NCBI RefSeq assembly: GCF_032854445.1
Contig: NC_088301.1
Span: 56,248,512 to 56,312,511 of the forward strand
Source of the DNA: Liolophura sinensis
Lineage: Eukaryota > Mollusca > Polyplacophora > Chitonida > Chitonidae
Reading direction: 5' to 3'
DNA length: 64,000 nucleotides
Every line of letters starts with the position of its first letter. The first letter of the stretch is position 1. Below are positions 47,476 to 58,935 of this stretch, in pieces. Under the pieces are notes generated by a model. That model did no database searches. It saw only the letters and a program-made list of their open reading frames with translations, and was not told the origin of the DNA. The position numbers and the translations under genes are program-made.

Positions 47476-48572
47476 AATCAGTAGAGCCATTTTGGTATAC
47501 TCTTTTATTTATCTTCAATAGCTTATCTCCCATTAAAGGACAGTTAGAAAACCTCTTCCTAAAGCGGTTTTAGCGAGAAAATTAATATCAGCCGACTGAG
47601 CTTTATTATCATATAGCCCATACATCCCACCATGTTCAACGCCAGGCGCTGTACAGCCAAAATGCTATGATCTTCCTTCCGTCAATAGGAAGCTTGAAAG
47701 TTATGTCAAGACTACGATGTTGTTACTTTGAAGTAATATATGTAACAATTGATAATGCAGTTGTAGGGGCCTACTGTGAACCACGGAGGTTATTCTACAA
47801 CCGTGAGTGGGCGCATGCAACTTAATCACCGATGAAATGTTTTACATAAGCATTTGTCACTCTGAGCAGAAGTCCTCCAGTATAGCCACACAAGGGCTGT
47901 GTACAGAGCATGTCACACATGACCTCCATCTCCCTATACTCCACAAAGTCAGAGCGAAAAGCGCTCTGCTTCATGGTTGTGTCTAATTCCGCTTATCCCG
48001 GGGCGAGGGGTTTATATTCATCGTGTTGAATTAGATCGCTACTTTGGATATAAGAACACTTGCAATTAAATGGTAACTGCGATACATACTTTATTATTGA
48101 CAACTTGTATCGTAGCATGGTACACTGCTTGAATATTGATTTCACACATTCGTCTAGAGCATACCTTGCGTCTTTCCATGCGACATCATATGAACACTGT
48201 TGACTGCTTCTCTTCACATGATTCCGTCCTAATTTAATGCTGTATATACCTTCTTAGTTTTTTGGTGGTCTTTGTTAAACGTCATCTTGGGAATTGGCCT
48301 TGAGTGTATTCACCAAGCTATCTTAGCACTGAGTCAAAATTTTAATCATTATCTTTGAATGTTCCTTCCCGTTATTTTAGCTGAAATTTGTCTGGCAATT
48401 TATAACGTTGTCAAACAATGTTTTGACCTTGTTACGTTTATTTACGAGCCACGTCTTTAAATATTGTATTATATTTTTTTATTTTGTCAATGCCTGACCT
48501 GTATTTTCCCATTGTGTACGGTATGGCCTGCACTGGATCCTATATTGTTATGAACCGACTCTCCTTTGGAAG

Positions 48573-48842
48573 CGGGGACCTCCGTGGCTCAGTTGGTTAG
48601 CGCGCTAGCACAGCGTAATGATCCAGGAGTCTCTCACCAATGCGGTCGCTGTGAGTTCAAGTCCAGCTCATGCTGGCTTCCTCTCCGACCGTACGTGGGA
48701 AGGTCTGCCAACAACCTGCGGATGGTCGTGGGTTTCCTCCGAGCTCAGCCCCGTTTCCTCCCACCATAATGCTGACCGCCGTCGTATAAGTGAAATATTC
48801 TTGAGTACGGCGTAAAACACCAATCAAATAAATAAATAAATC
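48573..48842 (+). mobile_element. Family-1 SINE, full length with intact tRNA head
   Basis: Best copy on the plus strand. The A-box TGGCTCAGTTGG lies at about 48585, the B-box-like GAGTTCAAGTCC at about 48653, then the core and a tail ending AATCAAATAAATAAATAAAT. The polymerase III boxes remain recognisable. Confidence 0.9.
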
Positions 48843-49086
48843 CTTTGGAAGCCGGAATGTACCATCCGGATTAAGGCGCTATCTTCAGGAAGAGACCATA
48901 TCTTTGTCATTAGTTGTATTGTTTTGTATATTATTGTCAGTTGTATTATTTGTATATTTTGTTAGAATATATGTGTTGAACTTATTCAAGTGTCTTCGTG
49001 TTACTTTGTTTCATCTTGTGTAAGGCTTGTCTCTGATCTGAGAGTTAAACAAGCCAATTGTTTTTCATCTTTACTCTGCGATAGTG

Positions 49087-49560
49087 GTACCCTTAGATCA
49101 AACTTTCGAATCGGACAACTCAAGTCAATGTCTACCATGTTTGGAATTTTTTTTTCAACCTCGGGCATGGTGATGGGCCGCGAAAATGTTATCCTACCCA
49201 ACATTCTGTTTGAGAATTGCATGCCCTAGTAAACTGAATGTTCTGTGGCATGAAATTTTCGCGGCCCACCACCCTACCCGAAGATGAGAAAAAAATTCCA
49301 GTCATGTCAGACACTGATTGGAGTTGTCCGGATAGAAAGTTTAAACGGCTGGATCAATGTTGAAAGATGGTTTACCAATGCTGGCTTTGACATATTACAT
49401 TCCGGGCTTTTTAAGGAATCGGTGGATAGCAAAAATAAGCTAGGATTCAAACCGGGGTTTTTTTTAGTGAAATTGTCCGCGTTGATGTCTATGTGATTAA
49501 AGCTGGGTGTTACGGTAGGAACGTCCAGCTTAGCTTTGGGCTACCCTAACATTACATTAG
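49087..49560. repeat. Foldback-family repeat, copy 1 (rearranged)
   Basis: The left part is inverted relative to the right. CCAAACATGGTAGACATTGA is found on the minus strand near 49130, and the right part reads GGAGTTGTCCGGATAGAAAG onward. The plus-strand ORF GFDILHSGLFKESVDSKNKL is shared with both arms of the copy at 58436. Confidence 0.6.
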
Positions 49561-51096
49561 ATATAACAGTTTTAAAGCGATTTGAAATATTGACCTAAAT
49601 CTAAGATGTCTTCGTGATCCCGGGGCATGGAACGTCCTTTCAGCTGGTAGATGAGTGTCTGTTTCGACGCACAGTTTGTATTTGTTAGAAAGTGCAACTC
49701 CATCTATTAAATGAGGATTTCTTTTTTCTGGAATAAGTGAACTAGCATCCATACAAGAATGCCTCAAGAGCACGGAGCCTTCGTCGAGCGGATGGCAGTA
49801 CATGGAACATTCTCGGTAGGACACCTAGACGCTTTTTGCCGGTTTGTAAAGATGGAACTAACTTCACACATTACATAACTGCAACGAACATGCTGGTCCT
49901 ACCTAGTTGTCGTATACTGAGTTAATTCACTGTCAAAGTTTTATAAAGCGTATCTTTATCCTGCAGCCGATTCTATACACTTGATTGGCTGAAAGGGGTC
50001 ATGTGATATCCGTTTAGATGTCAATAAATCTGAGAGCCAGTGGGGAATTATTCGGTGGACGTTTTGCTGCTAACGCCTCCTGAAACGTATATAAATAGGC
50101 CCTCTTTTTGCCTCCCGTTCACCTTGATTGGTCTCATGTTTGTGGCAAGTGCGATGTGATTTGGGTATTAATAATATTATGACAATTAATAACAGGAAAG
50201 TATATAAGTGAACACCAATGCCTTTCTCTGCACGTCTTAATGTCTTAATGTCAGCATTTCCTGTAAGTGCCAAATTGCTGCAACATGCGAGAGTCAACAT
50301 CTTAAAATACTGTACGACATAAAATGCTAGTAGTTGTTTGTAGGTTGAACATATTATTAGACTACAATATTTAACATTTATAACGCGTTAAACAACGACT
50401 ATAGAAGTATTAATTTGGCACAAGATATTGTTAGATTACAACATTTTCTCTGCATATTGCAAATAAGACTTTACAAAGTGTTAACTGTCAGTGTCAACAC
50501 TGTCAATGTTTGACTTAACATTATAAAGGTTATATATAACAATTTACCCTATATTACATTAATTCCTGTAAATGAGTTTTACCTTTAGTTAAATACTAGG
50601 GAGAAATAACCTGGATTTCAACAGAATGAAACACACTATATCTTACTTTGAAATTGGCTAAAGCATCTCGTTGAACTCCGTCCTTCGCGGAATTCCAGAA
50701 TGTTTGGGGAGTATATTTCATTGGGGCTGTAGGGACCGTATACTAAGGTTGAATTATATTTCTATACGTTGGATATAGGAAGATCTACATTCAAAGCATG
50801 CGATACATGTACATGATTTGATTATTGACCACTTATCTATCACCATGGTGCACGATTTGGTTACTGATCATTGAAAGCTGTTGACTGCTTTAATTCTGTT
50901 TGCATGCATGCATCCTTCATTATTTATTAATTGAAAAACACGTTTTTAGTTCTTTGGTGGTTTGCGTTGAACATTATTCTGGAAATTGATCTTGCGATTA
51001 CTGATCTGGAATGTTCATTTTTGTTTACGGCTGGTATACGGATATCGGATTTGGTACCTACATTTTAAGAATTAATGAACAACAATTACAGCATTG

Positions 51097-51855
51097 TGCG
51101 GACCCGTAAAAGTCACATGGTGAAAATAAAATTTTTGGAGTAGAAAAAAAATTTTTTGGAAGACAAAAAAAAAAGACATGGTGAAAATAACTTTTTGGGA
51201 AAAGAAAATCTTCTTTTCATACCCCGAGTTTATAATGTACGAATTTGGTTGACGGGCACGACTATGTGTACGCAGAAACAGAGACCTACTGAAAAAATAA
51301 AAGAGTAGGCCTACACCGCTTTAGACCCACTTGTGATAGGCGGACAATGCATTTCCATATATCAACGAGGCAGCTTATTTAATGAATAGTTTCCAAAGAG
51401 ACATATATGGACTAAATAAAAATAAAATACAAAATATAGTGTGCAGCCCCGCCATTATATAGGACCAAAAGCCTTAGCTTGATGTCACATTCATATCCGA
51501 GGACGGCAGTGATAAGTTTTAACCTTATCTTATTATTTGCTTGAATGTTTACTGTATTAAATAATAGTCCCAGATTGCCAGAGGTTATACTATGAATCGT
51601 GTTGGCGTTCCTCGTCGTCTAAAAGAACATCTTGGGACTGAGAAAGTATAATTTGCAAGCGACAAAAGTTAATTTGTAAAAATATTATGGCATGCAGTAG
51701 ACCCCGATATATAGCGTAACTCTTATGATTGGTCAATTATGTCGGTGCCCCGACTTTCAAAAGACAGGGGTTAAAAAAGGACAATTTATTTTTCACCATG
51801 TAATTTTATTTTCTCTTCCAACATTTTTTTCACAATGTCACTTTTACGGCTGCGT
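51097..51855. mobile_element. hAT-like non-autonomous DNA element
   Basis: Flanked by CAGCATTG on the left and TAGCATTG on the right, seven of eight bases equal. Inverted ends are TGCGGACCCGTAAAAGTCAC and, at the right, the inverse of GTCACTTTTACGGCTGCGT, both followed inward by ATGGTGAAAA / ATTGTGAAAA. No ORF of note. The 8-bp duplication points to hAT, but the termini are diverged. Confidence 0.55.
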
Positions 51856-53284
51856 AGCATTGCGGCATATCCAAGGATATATTTACCGACTACAGATATA
51901 CTGAATAAATTGATGGCATCTATATAGTTGAGGATCGTTGTGTGTGTGTATTTACTACAAATGGTGGATTACACAGGCCAGCACCTTTGCTAAATACAGA
52001 TCAGTTTTATATAACCGAGGCGTTGGCTTCGTAGTATTTATGGGTTTAATTTGCTTATTAGCACATGTATATACTGCGCGTAACTGATGATTATGTAGAT
52101 AAAGGCATACAGACTATTTAGCATCATGTCCCAATATCGCTGTGAAAACGTTGGCTCCGCATAAGTTCCTTAATAATTCGTTCTTTGAGAAAGGTACAAA
52201 ACAAACTGAAAGGACTCAAATTTTAGCCCTATTTTAAAATGTAACGCACCTTAAACACAGTATCGAAGTCAGGAGATCTGCATGCGATCAAACTCGCGTG
52301 GGGTAATAGCAAAGACTTCTAAAAATGGTAGTTCTTGCCTCGCTTAGCGCTCAGTACTGAGGGATTACAGCCAGGAAAGGGGACAACGGCATGGACTCAC
52401 CCTGTCACTATAGAAGACACACTATCTATAAACACACACAACGAAAGACTCCTCCTCATGATATACGACTGACATGAAAAGTTGTTATGCATGACGTAAA
52501 AACCAAATCATACATACATTCCTTTACAAATTGGTCGCCCTTGAATGTGACTAAGCTGACTAAGGGAGGTTATCTCCGTAGGTGTCGCTTTGGACTGTTT
52601 GAACGTGGAAATATTAGACACAAACATGGCGAATCCCTGGCATAGACAGCGTGAAAACGGAAGAATGTAGTGAAGCCCCAAAAAACGATATGCAGTTTAT
52701 TATTGTCTTAATGTAACATGCAAATATTTACATTTATATCTCTCTGTATAAGCCGCATATATTTTGTGACTGTGAGTGGCGTAACTTTCCTGGGTTAAAG
52801 TAAATAGTTTTCTTCGTTGACACGGCTTGCTCTCGAGTCATTCTTTCAATATGCTTTCTTCGTTTTTACTTTATCTGTTTTGTTCTAATTTATTTAACTA
52901 ATCATGTATTTGATTAACATATATGTGCTAGCACAAATTGTACTGTCTCTTGCTTGTCATAACGGAGAATGTGTGATGTAAAGCTGACATGTAAAATGTT
53001 GTCGTTTTATTTTGTTTTCAGTCAATCACGTACAGAAAGTATCACGTACTGACCGTATCACGTACTAAACGCAGAGCATTGACGGACAGAATGTAGCCCA
53101 AAGTATATCAGTAAATGCCAAGAAATCGAACTAAGTGCACTGAGTTCTTTATTACCAACCATTACACTACGTGTATAAATGAAACCCACCTTGAAAACGG
53201 GCTGTTTCATAAAAATGCTGCAAAAAGCACAATCATCTCCAAGGAATGCAGGCAATGGCAACAATCCATAATATTCCAAAAAGA

Positions 53285-53515
53285 TCCAGGAACCTTTCAC
53301 CAGTTGATGCGGTTCAAGTCCAAGTCATGCTGGGTTCCTCTCAAGTCGTATACGTGAGAAGGTCTGCTATTATCTACGGAGGGTCGTGGTTTTGTCCCGG
53401 ATTCTGCCCGGTTTCCTCTCACCATATATAAGCCTGATATGGGGCGCAGCCGTGTTATTGAAACATTTTTGGGTACGATCTTTGAAAACCACCAACTAAA
53501 GTAGATCTGTTACAG
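53285..53515 (+). mobile_element. Family-1 SINE (strongly degenerate)
   Basis: CCAGTTGATGCGGTTCAAGT, TCATGCTGGGTTCCTCTCAA and CGGTTTCCTCTCACCATA are recognisable. The tail is decayed. Confidence 0.6.
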
Positions 53516-54122
53516 GGCTACCAAGCAGTATGCACGAATGGTTTTCAGCTTCTTCAGTATGGAGAAATTTGCGACATGACAATGTGTCGTTCAGCAAAAC
53601 GTGCAGCGAAGCACATTCAGCTTTGGGAAATCATAGACAGTTCACTATGGGTGGTTCCAGAGCATCTAATTGTCTAGTTACCTCTGAGTCTATGTAGGTA
53701 AAATCTGTTGACTTAAATTTCTATTTCTGAAATAGCCGGTAATGTCATTTAAATATTTCTAGCGAGAAAACTATTAACTGCATGTAACTCAGCCGTGTGG
53801 TACATGTCATGGAAAGTGCATACAGTTTGGTAAGATTGATTTAGCTTTCAGTTTTTAGCTTTCATAGTTTTACCCATGGATTAGTTTATTTCACAAAATC
53901 TCTAAAAGTTACAAACACAGACAAAAAACAAAACATATTCGGAATAATCGGCCTGAAATACATCACAGTTATATCAAAATTCGAAACTTTATGACGTCGT
54001 ATATTGCACAATCGCGAGCCTCCAAAGTTTTTCACGGATTTTAATATCCTTTCAAACGTTATGTATGCATATAAAATTTCAGAAGGGCCCGTCATTGGAT
54101 CTTGAGAAAATGTATAATATAA

Positions 54123-55885
54123 TTAAGATAGACGTAGAGAATAGACAGAGAAACCGGCGACAGTGGGATAGACGTACAGCACAGCGAGAGAAACCGACCA
54201 CAGTACAATACCCCTACAGCACAGAGAGAAAAACCGATGACAGTGCGATAGACGTGTAGCACATAAAGACAAGCCGACGACAGTGTGATAGGCGTACAGC
54301 ATATAGAGAGAAACTGACGAGAGTGTGATAGACGTACAGCATAGAGTGAGAAACCGACGACAGTGTGATAGGCGTACAGCACAGACAGAGAAACTGACGA
54401 CAGTGTGATAGACGTACAGCACAGAGACAAACCGACGACAGTGTGATAGACGTACAGCACAGATAGAGAAACCGACGACAGGGTGATAGACGTACAGCAT
54501 AGAGAGAAAAAACCGACGGCAGTGTGACAGAGGTACAGCACAGAGAGAGAAACCGAAGACGGTGTGATAGACGTACAGAATAGAAAGAGAAATCAGAGCA
54601 ACGACAACAGTGTGACAGACGTACAGCACAGAGAGAAAAACCGACGACAGTGTTACAAACGTACAGCACAAAGAGAAAAACCGACGACAGTGTGACAGAC
54701 GTACAGCACAGAGGGAGAAACCAGAGCAGCAACGACAGTGTGACAGACGTACAACATAGAGAGACAAACCAGAGTATCAATGATAGTGTGACAGACGTAC
54801 AACATAGAAAGAGAAACCAGAGTAGCAACGACAGTGTGATAGATGTACAGGATAGAGAGTAAAACCAGAGCAGCGACGACAGTGTGATAGACGTACAGCA
54901 TAGAGAGAGAAAGCAGAGTAGCAACGACAGGGTGATAGATGTACAGCATAGAGAGAGAAATCAGAGCAGCAACGACAGTGTGACGAACGTACAGCATAGA
55001 GAGAGAAACCAGAGCAGTGGCGACATGTAGTGTGATAGACGTACAACTTAGAGAGAGAAACCAGAGCAGCGACGACAGTGTGACAGACGTACAGCATAGA
55101 AAGAGGAACCAGAGCAACGACGACATGCAGTGTGATAGACTCACAGCATAGAGAGAGAAAGCAGGCCAGCGATGACCGTGTGACAGACGTAAGGAGAAAA
55201 ACCAGAGCAGCAACGACAGTGTGACAGACGTACAGCAAAGAGAGAGAAACCAGAGCAGCGATGGCAGTGTGATAGACGTAGAGAGAGAAACCAGAGTAGC
55301 GACGGCAGTGTGACAGACGTACAGCAAAGAGAGAGAAACAAGAGCAGCGATGGCAGTGTGATAGACGTAGAGAGAGAAACCAGATTAGCGACGGCAGTGT
55401 GACAGACGTACAGCACAGAGAGAGAAACCAGAGCAGCGACGGCAGTGTGACAGACGTACAACATAGAGAGAGAAATCAGAGCAGCAACGGCAGTGTGGTG
55501 GATGTACAGCATAGAAAGAGGAACCAGAGCAGCGACGACATGCAGTGTGATAGACGTACAACATAGAGAGAGAAACAAAAGCAGCAACGACAGTGTGACA
55601 GACGTACAGTATAGAGAGAGAAACCAGAGCAGCGACGGCAGTGTGATAGATGTACAGAGAGAAACCAGAGCAGCGACGGCAGTGTGATAGACGTACAACA
55701 TAGAGAGAGAAACCAGAGCAGCGACGACAGTGTGATAGATGTACAACATAGAAAAAGAAATCAGAGCAGCAACGACAGTGTGACGGACGTACAGCATAGA
55801 GAGAGAAACCAGAGCAGCGATGACATGCAGTGTGATAGACGTACAGCACAGAGAGAGAAACCAGAGCAGCGGCGACAGTGTGATA
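54123..55885. repeat. Minisatellite with 39- and 48-bp units
   Basis: About 40 units. The left third uses a unit of about 39-41 bp (AGAGAGAAACCGACGACAGTG + TGATAGACGTACAGCACAG, approximate). The rest uses a unit about 9 bp longer with an extra CAGAGCAGC after AAACC. Some units carry an added ATGCAG. Both unit lengths are multiples of three, so long open frames (up to 236 codons, minus strand, Cys/Leu/Ser-rich) arise on both strands. These are repeat artefacts. Confidence 0.9.
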
Positions 55886-56349
55886 TAGCTGGCAAATGGT
55901 CACGCGTAAAGGGTGAAACAGAGCCCCTTGTCAATTTACCTCATTTAAGGTTTTTTTCTAACTGTATATGCATAAACATTAGCAAAGTACGTGCCCCCTA
56001 GCACTATAGTTTGAGCGGAATTAGGTAAACATTATTTAGTCATAACAGGACACAATAGGTGATTTGCAGATCTGCTGAATCCGTTCTACCGAGGTTAAAC
56101 TCATTTGCGTGTAGAGAATATACATGACTTATGCCTGTGCATATTTATGCACACCCTATATACGCGTATTTGTATTCAAGTAAATACGTGTACTCTCAAA
56201 AAAATACTTTGTTAAGTTTAACAGAACTATAAAAAAAAACTATAAAAAAAACACCTCTCTACACAGATAGGTCTACACTTTGTAATGTTTAGTAATATGC
56301 CATACAAAGTTTGGTATTGCATTTTGAAAAAAGGTACCGTATATATAGA

Positions 56350-56622
56350 TTTTTTTTTTTTTTTTTTTTTTTGATTGGTGTTTTAAGCCGTACTCAAGAA
56401 TATTTCACTTATACGACGGCGGCCAGCATTATGGTGGGTGGAAACCGGGCAGAGCCCGGCGGAAACCCACGACCATCCGCAGGTTGCTGGCAGACCTTCC
56501 CACGTACGGCCGGAGAGGAAGCCAGCATGAGCTGGTCTTGAACTCACAGCGAAAGCATTGGTGAGAGGCTTCTGGGTCACTACGCTGCGCTAGCGCGCTA
56601 ACCGACTGAGCCACGGAGGCCC
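56350..56622 (-). mobile_element. Family-1 SINE, full length, oligo-T left edge
   Basis: A young-looking copy: a run of about 23 T (56350-56372), then GATTGGTGTTTTAAGCCGTA, the intact GACGGCGGCCAGCATTATGG core and a full tRNA head (GCGCGCTAACCGACTGAGCC). The long homopolymer and close match to 40422 and 48573 suggest recent insertion. Confidence 0.9.
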
Positions 56623-56803
56623 CCGCCGTATATATAGAAGACCACATTTGTTGGAAGAAAGGTTATCTTGGGAAAATGGTGTTATAACTTGGCAAATTAT
56701 TTCCTTTCGTCTTTGGAGACTACCCATTATGTCAAACTGGTATCTGGGATTAGGAGATACGTCTATCTTAACAATCCCAGGTGCAAACTATATAAACTTT
56801 ATA

Positions 56804-56806
<3 letters not shown>

Positions 56807-56870
<64 letters not shown>
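56807..56870. repeat. (TA)n microsatellite
   Basis: About 31 uninterrupted TA pairs. The Tyr-Ile ORFs running through it are artefacts. Confidence 0.95.
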
Positions 56871-56874
<4 letters not shown>

Positions 56875-57040
56875 CATCAAGAAAGACTTATATGCATGAA
56901 TACAGTATATATTTGTAGTTACATGTTAACAGACGCTTTTACAGTAGCAAATTTCGTCTGAGACACCTGTGTGGCACGCGATCTGAAGAAATGATGTCAA
57001 AATATATCCTCTAAGCCAGTAGTTCACCACCTGAAACTTT

Positions 57041-57231
57041 TATACGCCCCCTTATTGATGTGACGTCAACGTGACGTCTCAAGAGGGCCATATGATTGGT
57101 GAAGTCCAAGATACTCGCCGAATGGCTTCGAAGAGGACTAGGCTGTGGTAGGGATAAATGGTGTGACGGGTTTCATAGCTGTTTACACTTGAACCACTTT
57201 CATCACTAGCGTAAGTCTGACAGCGGCACAA
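57041..57231 (+). promoter_or_regulatory. Putative promoter of the plus-strand paralogue with tandem CRE motifs
   Basis: A full palindromic cAMP-response element, TGACGTCA, lies at 57061-57068 and a near copy, TGACGTCT, at 57072-57079, about 11 bp apart (one helical turn) and about 160 bp upstream of the start codon. This fits CREB/ATF-type binding. No TATA box is evident. The transcription start was not located. Confidence 0.4.
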
Positions 57232-57360
57232 ATGGCGGGTCGCTGGGCCAGTGATGGCTACTCGTTGACATGGACACTGGTGTTAGGGCTGACAGTCATT
57301 AACTCTGTATGCCCTGCTAAGGACGAAGCAGTGCTTACAAATTGCACCGCCAAATACCAG
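57232..57360 (+). CDS. IL-17R-like paralogue, exon 1 (signal peptide)
   Basis: Forty-three codons from ATG (context acaaATGG) to a GTAAGT donor at 57361, ending in phase 0. The peptide starts MAGRWASDGYSLTWTLVLGL and continues through a hydrophobic core to NSVCPAKD, then Cys-bearing NCTAKYQ. This is a signal peptide plus the first mature residues with one glycosylation sequon. The start MAG, the phase and the placement mirror exon 1 of the minus-strand gene, and the two are transcribed away from each other. Assignment to the IL-17R family is by homology of exon structure, since its SEFIR region lies outside the window. Confidence 0.75.
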
Positions 57361-58435
57361 GTAAGTGGAAACTACATGTACTAAAGTCAGTCCTCGTGGA
57401 TGCTTGGTACAGCTTAAACACTACCACATCCGGGTTATGTGACCCAGATTTGAAGCACTTCGTACCATTTCTAGTAGTTTTATGGCATTTTATGATGACG
57501 CGCAATCTGTAATATGTGAAGAGCATGGGTGTTACAACTTGGTTTTGGCATCGTTCATAAAATATGTGCTCAATCTTAACAAAGTGCCCAAAACGGGTGA
57601 CAGCTTGAAAATAAAGTAAAGCAACTTAACACAAGCATGGTAGCATAAGATAGGCCAATATGAGAACATCAATAATGACCGCAAGAGGCAATCAAATCCA
57701 GTGAATCAGACTTTTAATACTGTCAAGTAATAAGCTTCCCTTCAATGTTGAAGACTTCCAGCTCTTATATACAGTGTATCACAGGCCTGATCAACTATAT
57801 GATGGCCTTATAGGTTTGGACTGATTGCATTCAAACATAGCATTTTAAACCTCGGGCATGACAACTTAAATTTAGAATGTTAAGTTGATGAATCGATTTT
57901 TATTATCGCATCGGCATATTATCGCATCGGCATATTATGCCCAAGAGATTCTGATTATGCCAGCCATTTCTGGTTTCCATGGCAAAAAAACCTAAAGTTT
58001 TAAATTACAGAATGTGATCAGAAATTCAACTGCTTCAGACTCTTCCAGTTTAGGCTGAAGCTGTTGAAAAACAATTTCTGGTTTACATGGCAACATTGAA
58101 AATAGCAAGTTTCAACAAGGTGATTTGCAAAAAATACATCGTATTAGGCTTTCAAATTTGATATGTAGGTTTACATTGAACTCCTATTTAAACTGGGGCT
58201 GGTTAAATCAAGTTTATAGATATATTACTAAAAAATTATCATGGAAGTAATTATGATGAGTATAAATTTGAAAATTCTAGAGTGCCTTGTTATAGTAAAT
58301 GGGATAAAAATGGTTAAATATTCAAATTGTCACATGATTCAGTACGATTTCAAATCGAAACTCCCCTGTTATTTTTCGAAGGCTTTATTCCAGATCATGC
58401 CCTGATGCAACACTGTCAGGCTCTGTGGTTGTATT

Positions 58436-58935
58436 AGCCTAAAGCTAAGCTGGACGTTCCTACCGTAACACCCAACTTTGCTCATATAGACTTCCACGCG
58501 GACAATTTCAATTCCAGAAAAAAATGGCTCAAACACTACTTTAGTTATGCTATCAACTGATTCCCTAAAATGCTGGAAATGTAATATGTCAAAGCCAGTA
58601 TTGGTACCCAACCCACCCAACATTCTGTTTACAGGGCATGCAATCCTTAAAGAGAATGTTGGGTAGGATAACATTTCAGGGAACATCACCAGGGGAGGAA
58701 CTTGAATTCCAAACATGGCAGACGTTCGTTTGAGTTGTCCAATTCAAAGTTTAAGCGGCTGGATTACTGTGGAAAAGTGGTGTACTAATATTAACTTTGA
58801 CATATTACATTGCGGGCGTTTTAGGGAATCAGTGGATAGCAAAACTAAAGTAGTGTTTGAGCCATTTTTTTTTAAAGTGAAATTGTCCGCGTGGAAGTCT
58901 ATATGAGGGAAGCTGGCCATTATTGTAAGAACGTA
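58436..58935. repeat. Foldback-family repeat, copy 2 (palindromic)
   Basis: The left arm (58436-58620) is the inverted copy of the right arm (58770-58935). Both carry TTTAGGGAATCAGT(T/G)GATAGC, TAAAGTAGTGTTTGAGCCAT and AATTGTCCGCGTGGAAGTCT. Each arm encodes the same peptide core, FRESVDS-x-TKVVFEPFF. It is separated by about 150 bp containing CCCAACATTCTGTTT and its inverse. Confidence 0.75.

Larger units (their letters stand above)
45941..57040. other. Intergenic region between the two divergent receptor genes
   Basis: Eleven kb without a supported gene. It holds SINEs, the foldback-family copy at 49087-49560, a hAT-like element, the minisatellite and a long TA microsatellite. A short ATGGCGAATCCC start at 52627 opens only 14 codons. 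Stretches 46240-47265, 49850-51080 and 51900-53240 are AT-rich with nothing recognised. Confidence 0.6.

Noticed and set aside
48573-48665. tRNA gene candidate with good A and B boxes
   Set aside because: It continues directly into the family-1 SINE core and tail, so it is the SINE promoter.
52627-52671. ATGGCGAATCCC start resembling a gene 5' end
   Set aside because: It has only 14 codons before a stop and no convincing donor in a useful position.
54092-55903. Several 150-236-codon minus-strand ORFs rich in Cys, Leu and Ser
   Set aside because: They come from minisatellite units whose lengths are near multiples of three. All frames of one strand are open together, with no domain or splice signal.
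56648-56961. ORFs with long Tyr-Ile runs
   Set aside because: They are translations of the (TA)n microsatellite.
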